From contig JASANE010017627.1 of NCBI GenBank assembly GCA_030248225.1, positions 1 through 64,000 on the forward strand: a DNA stretch of 64,000 nt, read 5' to 3'. Each line of letters opens with the position of its first letter. The first letter of the stretch is position 1. Source of the stretch: Trileptium ribeirensis. Taxonomy: Eukaryota > Nematoda > Enoplea > Enoplida > Thoracostomopsidae. Made by a program: the position numbers and the translations under genes. The notes below the pieces were generated by a model. The model had not been told where the DNA came from. It did no database searches and saw only the letters and a list, made by a program, of their open reading frames with translations. Positions 10,230 through 22,372 of this stretch are shown here, piece after piece.

Positions 10230-13200
10230 CCCACCCAAGCTATTTCACTATAAGCAGATCCTTTAGTATATGTATGAGCAGATTATACTTATACTGAATG
10301 CCATTCATATCGCTCATTTCCACAATAGCAAGAACAATTTATTGCATTAAAAAACCAAGATGGCTGCCGTCCTGTGACTGGATTATATAATTAACGAATC
10401 AGACATGTGATTATAAATTTAACCATTCACCGCTAGAATCAGTGTTAATAAAAAATAGTCACCGTCATATATAAATTAGCTTCTATATCGCGTATTTGCA
10501 TTTGTTCTGAGACTCTTTTACAACTTCTTTGTCGTCGATTTACACCGTGACATGATTATATTTGAAAAGGCACATGGGAAATGTCATACATCTATTTCGC
10601 GGATAGCCCATCCAGCGCCAGGTTCATGTATTCAGAACCCACACAACCACGTAATGCATTGCATTTGCAAAATTCAATCTCCATTCAATAAAACGGTGCC
10701 GATCATGTAAAAGAAGTTACTTAGCCTTATCAGAGTAGAATGTTATATCTGTTATATCCATTATAATGGTTATAAGACAAATGATTTTAAGTTTTAATAT
10801 AACAGATATCTTAATTTTTAATTAGGTTAAAACAACAATGTTCAAAATCGCCTAAATCAGAACATTCACTAAAACTTTCTCTGCGCCATGTCTAGCAATA
10901 TTCGAGAAGCACGCGTAAAATGTTTATGTTTGTTTCTTCAAATTCTTATCATACATAAAGCGAATAAGGCCTCTGTAAGTATTAAGTGTTCTCAATAAAT
11001 TCTAGGTAATAGTATGACACTGTGACCGTCACCATGTAAAACCGTTACGCACGACGCGATCTATTTCGGCCTCTCCCTCCACCGGTTTAGGAAAAACAGG
11101 GGACAGAAAATTTTTTATCCCTAATACCATGAAACGGAGTGGGGGTAAAGTCGAAATGGATCGCCTCATGCCTACCGCGATTACATAGTGATGGGTACAT
11201 GTACAATACTCTTCTCTAAAAAATATATCATATACTCTTGGTATTGCTAAATGTTTGTGAGATGGCTCTAATAGACATATTCTAGACACCCACCGTCCAA
11301 CCAACACCCACCCAATTCCACTTGTGATTTGAGCGTAACGCAAGCGCAACATAGCTCCGCAAAAAATTTCGCAAGAACCACATACAGGTTCAGCGTTTGA
11401 TGGACAAGTATTGAGTGCCATTTGGATAGAAGACCCGCTACGAGTTATCTTAAAAATCAAAAATAAAACAGGTCTGGACGAGAGACATTAATCTTAGTTC
11501 AGTATACAACATACTCCAGCAATTTATTTCCTGATATCATCGTATACCATTGTCACGATTTAGCCGCAAGCTGCTCAAAACTGCAGAAAGCAGGCCTTTA
11601 ACATTCACTTTGCATAACCCCATTAGTCAAAAAATGAGACGGACGCCCCTCTGCCCTTCTCTCTTACGACACCCCTCATAATTTAAAAAAAATACCCAAA
11701 ACACAATATCCACAACTTTGAATTAACGCACTAAAAAGTACAAAAAATTTACGTACAAATACACAATTAGTCAACATATTTATAAGATCAAATACAAAGT
11801 ACACATATTATCATAAAAATTAAATAAATATCCTTAAATGTATTCCGATAAAATGATCTAATATAAAAATGCTCAGTATTAGGAAACACGTTTAAACAAC
11901 TTTGAATCCCACTAAATTCGAACAAATATTAATGAAATCAACATACGTAAATCTAAATTTAGGAATGTCTCATCTGTATTCTAGCAAAGTGATCCAATAC
12001 AAACAATTGAATCAATGCTTCACGCTGCTAAAGAGTGTGTCACCAACGTTACATACCAAGCAATCTCCTGGGGTGCTGTGTCAAACATTTTCAAAAACAT
12101 TCTAATACAACTGGTCAAACACATATAACTGATTATGTCTCATTAATCTTCTTAATACCATCGTTCAGTTTTAACACTCAAAAAACTCAATTTAGTAAAA
12201 GTTTTGATTTTCTTTTTCATTTTCTTATTCATTTTTTGCTTGTTACAATTCTGACTAAAGCGCTAAAATACTAAAACTTCGCACCTCATTAATGTAGAAG
12301 TAAAAGCTACTACTCGTCATCTAGAAAGCTGTATTTGAAAAAGACGGATCACGTCAAACCTCTCTGTAGTATCATATCAAGTTTTCACCCGCTTCAAATA
12401 GTTGTATAATGTTTTAGCTCTTTAATACTAGGCATACCATGGCTCATAATTTAAACTTACAAATGGTACTCTAGTTAAATCTTTCCCCAGGTTGTTATGG
12501 TGATGATGATCTTGCCAAAATGCCACATATCCACATGCCGCATATGCTGCGCGATCCGCGAAAAAGTGAATGGAAGACTGCCGTAAAAACCAGCCGCGCA
12601 AAATGTCAGGATGGTGTTGGATTTTTTTGCAGTTTTTATCTTCAATGCGTCAATATATATGTTTCATGCAAAAAACGTTTGTACTGACACATTGTTTAAA
12701 TATTGCATTCTCACCAGACGGACGGATATGCGAAGGCAAAAACTGAAATTTTTGATTCTTCGCTGTCCAAATAGGTCAACTAAGGTTTCTTCGTATAAAT
12801 AACGCAACTCGGTTAAATATTTTCAGCTGCCTTTGCTGACTTACCAAGGTCGGTAACTCGAATCCTAGCAGAAGCCGCATAAAAAACATCGTGATGCAGC
12901 TCCTTGGGCTATTTATTTTGATCTGTAGTTGGCTCATTCGTGGAATGAGCATCGCAATATAACACACAATACATGTTTAGGTATCTTTTTCGAATTTTGA
13001 TTGTCGTCATGCTTGCTTTGAGATAAATAAAAGAACCAATGTTAGGGACGGAAGTGAAATGCATGCTATACCGTTCTCGATATGCTTAATAAAAAAACGA
13101 AAAGCTGCCAGCAGTTACAACACAAACAATGTTTAACAACAGTTATACTGGACTGTATTGTTCTTTGACTGTACGGCGAAACGTTTGGATAATATTTCTC

Positions 13201-14096
13201 ATGCATAACGTATGATTTTCCGTATAACTGTATCAGTGCCACCATAATTGTACGACGTCATAAAGTTTTACATTCAACCACAATTATTGCTTAGTGAACG
13301 GATACAGCAGCTAGGCGAAGAACCCACGCAGAAGAAAGAGACTATCAATGAGGATGCCCGCCGACTAGGTCTGGACCAACTTTAAATTTGCCAGTCCGCT
13401 CCGGGCCAAGTCTGGTTCATTCAAATTTTTCTCATCATAGCACTATACATTCACCAATTTTTGACCAATTTAAATTTGGCACACAAAGTTGCTGTATAAT
13501 TGCTTAACATGTAAGTAACAATTTTTAGCTACATTTACTGCTTAAGTATTGCGAAACGGGGATCGCTATGTACTACGCGTTTTCATATAATTAGGATGTG
13601 TCTCGCATCGCAATGGGTAAACGTATCATATCAGACTTAAAACATCACACAATGATTCTTAGACAGCCGAAGCAGGCAGCTTCTTTAAGATTTTTCGCTT
13701 TGGCCTGAGTCACCCCGCCGGCCTGACGCACCCCGTGCCACAGTATTACGATAACATTTATGTAAACATGATAAGTCAAAACTGCTTTTAAAAATAAGTC
13801 TCAGCAAAATTGGTACCCAGATTGACAAAATCTTAAAGTTTGTTAGCTGAAGAAAGATTTTTGACTCAGTAGTTCCGTACAGATAAATTTGTGTTCAGCT
13901 TGCATCATCCAATTATTATATTAATGTGCACAGGTTGATGTGAGTTAAACAATATTTGAGTATAAAATTTTAATTTTTTTGCGCTGTGCTGGCCTTAAAT
14001 AGATTATAGCAGTTGCGTAAGAAATATGATTTAAAAACTTAGCTGTTCTAAACAGCAAAATCACCGAGTCGAAAAGTTCAACTGCGTAGTATCCGT
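10230..14096. other. AT-rich intergenic DNA
   Basis: A long stretch of AT-rich sequence with no recognisable gene apart from the uncertain ORF at 11029-11460. A loose inverted pair (GTTATATCTGTTATA near 10742 and TATAACAGATATC near 10797) is present. Confidence 0.5.
11029..11460 (-). CDS. Hypothetical 143-codon open frame, possibly an exon or chance
   Basis: The longest unexplained frame between the left island and MGAT5. The 5'-most start is not ATG; the first ATG is a little inside (MALNTCPSNAEP). A T-rich run ending in TTTTTAAG lies just upstream on the minus strand and could be a splice acceptor, which would make this an internal or terminal exon. Six Cys lie in the middle but in no zinc or disulfide pattern I recognise. 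No domain recognised. It may be chance. Confidence 0.15.
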   Translation of the reverse strand: MIFKITRSGSSIQMALNTCPSNAEPVCGSCEIFCGAMLRLRYAQITSGIGWVLVGRWVSRICLLEPSHKHLAIPRVYDIFFREEYCTCTHHYVIAVGMRRSISTLPPLRFMVLGIKNFLSPVFPKPVEGEAEIDRVVRNGFTW

Positions 14097-15167
14097 ATAA
14101 AATATTCGATAATAATAAAATTAGCTGTAATATCAAGTTTTAGAAAAACACATTTCCTGTCCTCGTGGCCTGCTGTATTCCTTGCACCCAGATATAGTTT
14201 AAATATAAATTATTGTTAAAATATTCGATAATAATAAAATTAGCTGGAATATCAAGTTTTAGAAAAACTGATTTCCTGTCCTCGTGGCCCGCTGTATTCC
14301 TTGTACCCAGATATAGTTTAAATATAAATTATTGTTAAAATATTCGATAATACTAAAATTAGCTGGAATATCAAGTTTTAGAAACACAGATTTCATGTCC
14401 TCGTGGCCTGCTGTATTCCTTGCACGCAGATATAGTTTAAATATAAATTATTGTTAAAATATTCGATAATAATAAAATTAGCTGGAATATCATGTTTTAG
14501 AAACACAGATTCCCTGTCCTCGTGGCCTGCTGTATTCCTTGCACCCAGATATAGTTTAAATATAAACTATTGTTAAAATATTCGATAATAATAAAATTAG
14601 CTGGAATATGAAGTTTTAGAAACACAGATTTCCTGTCCTCGTGGCCTGCTGTATTCCTTGCACCCAGATATAGTTTAAATATAAACTATTGTTAAAATAT
14701 TCGATAATAATAAAATTAGCTGGAATATCAAGTTTTAGAAACACAGATTTCCTGTCCTCGTGGCCTGCTGTATTCCTTGCACCCAGATATAGTTTAAATA
14801 TAAACTATTGTTAAAATATTCGATAATAATAAAATTAGATGGAATATCAAGTTTTAGAAACACAGATTTCCTGTTCTCGTGGCCTGCTGTATTCCTTGCA
14901 CCCAGATATAGTTTAAATATAAACTATTGTTAAAATATTCGATAATAATAAAATTAGCTGGAGTATCATGTTTTAGAAACACAGATTTCCTGTCCTCGTG
15001 GCCTGCTGTATTCCTTGCACCCAGATATAGCTTAAATATAAACTATTGTTAAAATATTCGATAATAAAATTAGCTGGAATATCATGTTTTAGAAACACAG
15101 ATTTCCTGTCCTCGTGGCCTGCTGTATTCCTTGCACCCAGATATAGTTTAGATATAAATTATTGTAA
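14097..15167. repeat. 119-bp satellite array, nine copies
   Basis: The motif ATATTCGATAATA recurs at 14102, 14221, 14340, 14459, 14578, 14697, 14816, 14935 and 15054, an exact period of 119 bp. Copies differ by scattered substitutions; the last carries a 3-bp deletion in its AAT run. Every unit includes TTTCCTGTCCTCGTGGCC-like sequence, a GC-richer block in AT-rich surroundings. ORFs near 15046-15286 are by-products of the array. Confidence 0.95.
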
Positions 15168-17355
15168 TTACGTACTGCACCCATATATTTGTTATATACG
15201 GCCCCTAAATAAGCATCCCAATTCCGGTTTTCATAACTGCATACAGGAAAAATGCTAAACGCATGACAAAATTTCATAAAACACATTGATATCCTCTGAA
15301 CCCATTATTTATTGCAAATGCGTTCCTCAAAACATTTGATATCTATATTTAACATAATAATTCTGGAATTGTGGTCTTTGATACATACGTACTAAGTGTG
15401 CACACTATATGAGGTAATACAGGCTTCCAAGAGCAACTATGAACTAGAAATTCGCATGTAAATACATACCAGGAAAAGCAGTTTTCGTAGTAATTTGGAT
15501 ATCAAGTAACGTAAAACATGAAATATTACGGATGATGTAACGTTTCAAATGGGAAAGGCCAAACACGATTACGATAATTGTATTGCAGCTTCAACAACCT
15601 ACAGGAAGAGAATGTGATCGAATTACATTGGCTACGTACAAAAATTTAAGAATTTGGGTGTTTCTGCACCAATAACCGACCGGAAATACCTGTATAAACA
15701 GTCTATTTTATAGGCCAAAAATATATCGGAATTTTGATTTGAAGCCATAACGCGTGAATCGATATGGCTAAAACTATTACAGCCTGCGGATAACGCTTCG
15801 CGCGGCGCACCGATTATAGTATTCACTCTGACTCACTCTAATAAAAATTTGAAATAATGAACAAGAACATTAAGAACCTTTATTTTACGCCAAAGTGAAA
15901 CCGCGCGTCGATACGAGATGAGTACTTTGACAATGTTTCGACTGATGCTTCTCAAATTTTCATAATGCACCCGCATTATAGGTAATATCTATAGAATTAG
16001 TACTTGGTCTACCAAAATCTGTAGAGCGTTTAGTGTATTTAGAACGAAACCTGTATAGGATTAGCCGTTATCGTATGCAACGTAATAACCATTGAACGGA
16101 TTTGACTACATTTTTATCATCTTTCCGTATTGAACAAGACATTTCGCAGAACACAATACGATGGCGAATGACATTTTGTTTGACTAAAACTTTAGTATCC
16201 CACAAGCGAGTAGAAACAGTGCCATCGTGGTCGCTAATGTACAGAGACAACATTGTGTGCTTTTTAAAATTTGTGTGAAAATGTTCCGACCCTAAACACC
16301 GCCCACAGCCCTCTAATGACATAATACAGAAACAACAGAACTCCGACTGTAATTCCATCGTATTCAGTGTGCTTGAAAACCTATACTATATAAGAATGTT
16401 TTCACACTGGCACCCCGCAATAACATGCCAAAAATGCCAATAACGTTTTCAGTGGGAGTAGTTCCGGAGACCCTAAAACATTCATATGGTCCTGTAACAA
16501 CGTCATACAGCAACAACAGGTCTGCGACGACCGTATCGCTGTATTTGACGTGCTCGAAAACATGTATATGGACTGCTTGACACTCGTAACCAACAATAAC
16601 ATGTCTCAAAGCAAAAAAACTAGTGCTATATCAAAATGAGTCGACATACCCTATTCGAAGCCATATGGAACCAAGGTGTCGCCTGACAAAATGTGAAATA
16701 CAGCTAAGCTTGTTCGGAGGCGGTGTTCAGTGGGATTAGCGTGTAATGAAAGAGTATAAATACACTGAATTTGTGATCAAATAAAAAAACATTGCGAAGA
16801 TATATCTATCCGGTAATGAGCTATAATGAACTCCACAGACGGACAAAAAATTTACAATTTTTGCAGCTAGCCAAGTTACCGGAGGTAATTCCGCTCGCTT
16901 TGCTTGCTCGCTCCGTTTCAATCATGCTAGCAATGCTGTTTTTATCTATATAACTGCGTGTGGTTAGACTGATTCCACTATGTTATCAGCTGTAGATGTA
17001 CACAGTCCGAATAGAACAGTAAAGTACAACAGTGATTTGTTATTGATAGTTCTTGCTGAGTTCCTTAAAGAGCTATTATTTTGTATATACTGAAAACGCT
17101 GCACTATTACGTGGTATTTTGTGACTAAATGTGTCTTGGAAAACAGTGGAAATCAACGAATACAAGCGAAGCATCTAGTACGGCTCCTTATTAGACGAAT
17201 CGATAGCGCCTCTGATTGCAATGCACATAGAACAATCAGTTTTTATACACATATATATAATATAAAAAATGCATTATATGTATACATAATATATACAATA
17301 CTCACCATACAGAACAGAAGCTGTTCGCTCTAGCACTTTTAAAATTTTGTTAAAT
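15168..17355. other. AT-rich DNA with a diverged duplication near 16.3-16.6 kb
   Basis: No recognisable gene. A segment at about 16310-16380 recurs at about 16497-16570. On the minus strand the two copies translate to similar peptides (VFKHTEY... and VFEHVKY..., both continuing with LL-LY-V--G----FRV). A CGCTCGCTTTGCTTGCTCG motif near 16893 resembles one near 33728. Confidence 0.4.
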
Positions 17356-17857
17356 GGGATTCGAAATTTTGTCGAATACAGCGTTCTTTTTTCGAGGCAT
17401 ATTCAAAAGCTAATGGAGAAGCGTTCTAAACATGAGAGTCGGAGTGATCCATACAGGGGCCAGCATGTTGTTCAGAAATGACATGAATACAGCGTTCGTT
17501 TTTCGAGAAAACCGATTTCGACACATGTTCAAAAGCTATTGGAGAAGCGTTTTAAATATGGGAGTCGGAATGATCCATACAGGGGACAGCATGTTGTTCA
17601 GAAATGACATGAATACAGCGTTCGTTTTTCGAGAAAACCGGTTTCGAGACATGTTCAAAAGCTATTGGAGAAGCGCTTTAAATATGGGAGTCGGAGTGAC
17701 CCATATAGGGGGCAGCATGTTGTTCAGAAATGACATGAATACAGCGTTGGTTTTGAGAAAACCGGTTTCGAGACATGTTCAGAAGTTAATAAAGAAACGG
17801 TCTAAACATGGGAGTCGGAGTTATAGATACATGGGGACAGCATTAATTAATCATTAA
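17356..17857. repeat. 126-bp tandem repeat, about four copies, open in one frame
   Basis: ATGTTGTTCAGAAATGACAT occurs at 17465, 17591 and 17717, a period of 126 bp, with a shortened diverged copy before the first. Because 126 is a multiple of three, a plus-strand frame (17432-17857) stays open through the array and encodes three 42-residue repeats (SMLFRNDMNTA...). There is no sign of a gene outside the array, so I read it as a satellite. Confidence 0.9.
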
Positions 17858-18938
17858 TGAAGCAGCGACTACAAAATTGGGGTGTCGGTAGCACCACAGA
17901 ATAAAGTGGATTGGACGTTCACGAAGGGTGTGACGCACCCTCTTGCTACAGCGGCGCCTATGTATTCATCATTTAATGCATTTTATCTAAACAATGTTAG
18001 ATAATCATATATTGCGAAACGAAGTAATTCCTAAGGCGTAAATTACATTACGATACTACGTATATATAATAATGAATATATATATTTGCTGCCGCAGATA
18101 AGAAATTTAGTTGGTATTTTTTGAGCTAATATAAAATAAAAGCGCGGTATTGCGGTTCACTAACAATATTAAGCTTGCAGCTTCCAGTTCCGAATTAGAT
18201 CATTACAGAAAAGTGAAGAAGGCTGATATTAAATATGAGCTAGGAGCTACAACAGTGAAGACACCAAAAACACTAACGCCATACTCGTTATCTTTGTTTC
18301 ATCCGAGCGCAAATGGCAACAACGAACGCCAGGTCATCATAAGCTGAAAGTCACTTGCCGTTCACATCCTCACCAGTGGACTTAGGTTTTCGGAAACTGC
18401 CAAGGAAGACCGATATCGAATACATAATAATAATAATAATGGCTAATAGACACGCCGTAACAACGCCACGCCTAACATATATACGTTATAAACTGATTTA
18501 AAATCACAAAAAAGACTAAAACTACAATGAGACATTGACAATAACAAACAGTGAGTAAAATACAGCGAAAGAAAAAAACAAAATTGAGCAATAAAGCATC
18601 GGATACACCCACACTACATACGACAGCTAAATTTGTATGTATATTATTTGCATTTCAATGTATTTCCGTGATCATTATCCGAAAATGCACGATTTAGCTT
18701 TGGGACCACTGTAAGACACATAAGAACCAGAATTTGTGGCCTCGCCGTGATCCCGATCACAAAAATATGCATATATGTGTAGTACAATATAAATTCAGAC
18801 TAACAGTCAGCAAAAATTCATTCACAACACAGTGTTATTTCTTCTCGAAATGCGAAATACGTGTTTGACCCGTGACTCTATATGGGTTTTAGCCAAGCAA
18901 CCCATTAGAGGGCGTTATCAACCAATTAAAAGGGCGTT
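17858..18938. other. AT-rich intergenic DNA
   Basis: No gene recognised. There is a short (TAA)n run near 18425 and a small palindrome AGGGTGTGACGCACCCT near 17925. Confidence 0.5.
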
Positions 18939-18939
18939 T

Positions 18940-19086
18940 TCACGTTGCATTCTTTCCGATTTGTGTTCACATTGAATCCGATCTGATCCGAACTTTATAC
19001 CATCAGTATATGTGTATGTATATTTCTTTCAACAAAATATCATTCGATTCGGATCAGACAAGGATCGGATTCGGATCAGATGCAAT
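18940..19086. mobile_element. Short inverted-repeat element (MITE-like)
   Basis: GAATCCGATCTGATCCGAA near 18974 is mirrored by GGATCAGA and GGATCGGATTCGG near 19052-19080. A related fragment (TTACATTGAATCCGATCAGA) lies near 29140-29158, so the sequence is dispersed. Exact ends and target duplication are not clear. Confidence 0.45.
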
Positions 19087-19099
19087 ATACACACTAAAT

Positions 19100-19530
19100 A
19101 CTAGTCAGTAGTGGAACTACATTTGTGAGCGGAGCTTGGGCTGTGGCGTTACGAATGTACTCAATTTTATGTTCTTGTAACTACATTGCATAGGGCATAT
19201 GGCTTTATCATTGCTAAAAATATTATATTTGAATTCTTCGACCCAAAAACCCTATAGTGCTTTGATCGAAACGATTCTATTTCAATAAATAACACAAATA
19301 TTGCTGAATTCTCTATTTTAGCTGCATAAGCTTAACTAATTAGCTAATTACTAATTAACCACTCAAAATTTTTTAATCCCAAATATCAGGTGCACACTCT
19401 GACATGATAGGCTTTCAAACAAAAAAGTTTTTCAAAATCGGTTCAGTGGTTCTTGAGATCGGTCGGACAGAACGAACGAGCGGACGGACATCGACCTTTT
19501 CACTCCCAGACAGAAAATAAAAACGCTTCC
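19100..19530. repeat. Interspersed repeat, copy A (partner at 42119-42556)
   Basis: This segment and 42119-42556 align over their full length in the same orientation with only scattered differences. Shared landmarks are GGAACTACATTTGTGAGCGG, ATTCTTCGACCCAAAAACCC, TAACTAATTAGCTAATTACT, AAAATCGGTTCAGTGGT and a GAACGAACG...GGACGGACATCGACC end. No ORF is conserved. It could be a SINE or the 3' part of a longer element. Confidence 0.9.
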
Positions 19531-19535
19531 CTCAA

Positions 19536-20347
19536 TAAAGTACATACACGTACAATGTGAATAAAGCCTTGTATTTGTAATAATTATTAGGACTCATTGA
19601 GCGCCCCACGATTGACCACTGTCGTACCTGTCATTCACAACCATTCTCCGTGAGGCCCGAGACCCATTTCATAGGGCCTGAAAAGAACAAAGGAACAGCT
19701 GCAGACACGGTTATGGCTCCAAGACTGAACCGGTGACGTGGAGTAAGTGTTTGAAGCTACTTAACGATTTTGCCTAGACTACCTTCGAAGAGAGATAATA
19801 TGTCCCTACACCGAAATATGTAACAAAAATAATATCACCCGACAACATGAGTCAGCAGAGCAGTATTCATTGTGGGAAATGCTAAATGATGTTTGATTAT
19901 GGAATGTATTCGGATAGACGGCATATATATATACAATAATGCATTTTGATATAGACGTATCAACGACCACGAACAGAGTGCCAAAGCGTACGAGCGCCGT
20001 ATAGAAAATTTAGCATCCAGCCATACCATGCATGCATTTACCCGTGATTTATGTGTAATTATATAGTTGATGTTGATTATCTGCAAAGGATTGTTTCGAT
20101 GTGATTATCATTTGTATCGACCGATTATTGCTAGCGGCGAATACGCTACGACAGTTCATAGCTGTTCTGTGTACGTAGGAATATAGAAGTGTCGAAACCA
20201 ATTACTATTATTACAAATCCAAATAAATAATGATCTCAATTTCATCAAAATCAAAAGCAAGCGCGTATGCAATTTATGCTATCCTGCCACCAAACTTTGT
20301 TTGAAAAAATACGGGCGACACAATATCGATTAATTTTTGGCTATAAC
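19536..20347. other. Downstream flank of MGAT5
   Basis: No gene recognised. It should contain the MGAT5 3' UTR, but I see no canonical AATAAA on the minus strand shortly after the stop. Confidence 0.4.
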
Positions 20348-20592
20348 GACAAGCTGCACACAACGCACTTTGATCCGTAATATATATGTAGTCCCGACAC
20401 GGACATAGCCGGCGTGCGCTTAGCTTCGGCGGCACAGGTTATAAGCAGCTAAACAAAAGGTTTATCGCTAGAGACAAGCTGCACACAACGCACTTTGATC
20501 CGTAATATAGTCCCGACACGGACATAGCCGGCGTGCGCTTAGCTTCGGCGGCACAGGCGATGAGCAGCTAAACAAAAGTTCTATCGCTTGAG
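20348..20592. repeat. Tandem duplication of the MGAT5 3' coding end
   Basis: Two adjacent copies of about 120 bp (20348-20472 and 20473-20592). The second in plus coordinates is the last 40 codons or so of MGAT5 with its stop; the first lies just beyond the stop codon and is nearly identical, apart from a 6-bp insertion in a TA run and a few substitutions. The extra copy still encodes the CPCRDY cysteine motif but is outside the reading frame after the stop. Confidence 0.9.
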
Positions 20593-21766
20593 TATAGCAT
20601 TGCCTCGAGTTCGCGTCGACGGCAGGTGCCCAAACATCGCTAACGCTCTGAAACGACGAGCAGTTGGCAAAAAACGGTGGTTCCTCGAAAATAGGCCTTA
20701 GGTTTAATTTTGAAAAATACGATGGCTCACAAACAAGCCCGGCGGCCCAACAGGCACTCGCACAACTTGTGGCTTCAGGATAAGCCATCGACGAGTGTTC
20801 CGGACCAAGGATAAACGTGTGCGCCGAATATGGGGGCCAATTGCGGGCAGGTGAGTCGGGTTCGGAGCAAAAATCTTGGTGCTCAACAAAGGCATTTACA
20901 CGCTCAAGCATGCCTTCGGCAGTAAACTCGTATGGCAAATGTGGAAGCAATGGCCTCGAATCACGGATCCTTGCCAAGGCACTACGTAGCTGAGTGACAT
21001 TGCGAATATCGACTGTAATTACATATGGCTCACCAATATAGTCCTCAGCGTATGGATTTTGCGACCGTAAAACCCGAAGTGTTGGTTTTTCAGCAAAAAA
21101 TTTTTCTGTTTTCCTGCCTTTCGGAGGTGAGAATCGTGGATTGAGAAATATGGCACCATTCGCAACTGCTTCCAGCGGAGCCGGTCCTTCGTACGGAAAT
21201 CCGAGCCCAATAAATACTCGACACCTCTTTAACAAATTGTGAAATTCCCTACCAGCCAGCACGCCATGGTTAACGACAAATTTTGGGATAAGGGCTGAAT
21301 CAGAATTTGACGTGGGTTGAGCGACAGTAGCGTGTACTTGAAAATATTCATTCACGATAGTTAAATATTCTGTGGCACCTTTCCACATGTATGCCTCTTT
21401 ACCATAAACTACAGCCCAGTTCTCGCGCTTAATTACGTCCTCAGGTTTTGTGTTTCGAACCCAGCTTGATTCAGCATTCGTCGCACCATGAAGTAATTCC
21501 GGCGCACCAGCACTCCGGGTTTGATTTTTAGTTAGTAGACGAGGAAACAAAGTCCGGTGCTCCGATGGGATAGACGATTGGCGCTTTGTCGTTCGACTGT
21601 GAGAAACGGAATGTTGAGCCGACGTATGCGACAATATTTCGTCATGGTGCGTATCGACAACAAAGCCAAGAAATGTATTGTCGGACGTATGCGGGTACAT
21701 TGTATAAAATTGTTGCAGATTCAACGAGTGACCTCCCCAGATGTCTCGTTTGTGCCCGAGCAAATC
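20468..21766 (-). CDS. MGAT5: MGAT5 exon 4: catalytic C-terminal half of GnT-V
   Basis: Last coding exon (433 codons including TAG), residues 502-933. The acceptor is TTATAG at 21767-21772 and phase is 0, matching exon 3. It carries the GT-B donor-side domain: QQFYTMYPHT, the VNHG motif, FIGLGFPYEGPAPLEAVANG (near 686-704), NPYAE, and the LPYEFTAEGMLERVNAF block. A Cys-rich tail follows that ends CPCRDY...C..C, as in vertebrate GnT-V. The enzyme adds a beta-1,6-GlcNAc branch to the trimannosyl N-glycan core in the Golgi. Oddity: about 60 residues (roughly 545-607, Ser/Thr/Arg-rich) lie between GFVVD and the VYGK motif where vertebrate proteins have a short link. It is read through without obvious splice sites but could be an unspliced short intron in phase. 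Confidence 0.93.
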   Translation of the reverse strand, partial: DLLGHKRDIWGGHSLNLQQFYTMYPHTSDNTFLGFVVDTHHDEILSHTSAQHSVSHSRTTKRQSSIPSEHRTLFPRLLTKNQTRSAGAPELLHGATNAESSWVRNTKPEDVIKRENWAVVYGKEAYMWKGATEYLTIVNEYFQVHATVAQPTSNSDSALIPKFVVNHGVLAGREFHNLLKRCRVFIGLGFPYEGPAPLEAVANGAIFLNPRFSPPKGRKTEKFFAEKPTLRVLRSQNPYAEDYIGEPYVITVDIRNVTQLRSALARIRDSRPLLPHLPYEFTAEGMLERVNAFVEHQDFCSEPDSPARNWPPYSAHTFILGPEHSSMAYPEATSCASACWAAGLVCEPSYFSKLNLRPIFEEPPFFANCSSFQSVSDVWAPAVDANSRQCYTQAIELLFSCSSPVPPKLSARRLCPCRDYITDQSALCAACL

Positions 21767-21982
21767 CTATAATCAAACATATATAAACCTTAGGTTTAAT
21801 CACATTTGGCTGGCTTCTTTATTCGTTGAAAATTTTGTTAGATGAACTGCAGGCACCTTGCTTGACCCCGGGGGCTTCAAATTTTTGCTAGGAGTACCAA
21901 TAATGTCAGACTCTCACACCAAGAATTTGGAAAATTTATATTACCGAGTAGCTAGTTACAATCATTAATTATTGCGGTTAAT

Positions 21983-22372
21983 TTATTACTAATTTGATTT
22001 AGTTACTATGCTCGTCGGATAGCTATGTATTTACTATGTACAGTAACTGCCAGAAATGACTTATTACTAATTTGATTTAGTTACTATGCTCGTCGGACAG
22101 CTATGTATTTTCTACGTACAGTAACTGCCAGAAATAACTTATTACTAATTTGATTTAGTTACTATGCTCGTCGGACAGCTATGTATTTTCTATGTACAGT
22201 AACTGCCAGAAATAACTTATTACTAATTTGATTTAGTTACTATGCTCGTCGGACAACTATGTATTTTCGATGTACAGTAACTGCCAGAAATAACTTATTA
22301 CTAATTTGGATTTAGTTACTATGCTCGTCGGACAGCTATGAATTTTCAATGTATAGTAACTGCCAGAAACGA
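21983..22372. repeat. 78-bp tandem repeat, five copies (MGAT5 intron 3)
   Basis: TTATTACTAATTTG recurs at 21983, 22061, 22139, 22217 and 22295, a constant 78-bp period. Each unit contains ATGCTCGTCGGA and GTAACTGCCAGAAA. Confidence 0.95.

Larger units (their letters stand above)
1..10230 (+). mobile_element. Right-hand part of a large unclassified mobile element (putative)
   Basis: A GC-richer island carrying the two left-edge ORFs and about 8 kb of sequence without convincing coding potential. Composition drops sharply to AT-rich near 10,230. The noncoding part is dense in short perfect stem-loops and contains internal repeats. I found no RT, integrase or transposase, no LTR pair and no TIR; any such gene would lie left of base 1. 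The element identity and its right edge are inference from composition and from the non-host-like NADAR ORF. It could be the 3' part of a giant LTR retrotransposon or another large element. Confidence 0.35.

Noticed and set aside
2246..10230. LTR pair or polypurine tract that would define a retrotransposon end
   Set aside because: No long direct repeat was found within the island; any left LTR would be outside the window.
14097..15167. CRISPR-like array
   Set aside because: The whole 119-bp unit is repeated; there are no unique spacers, and the genome is eukaryotic.
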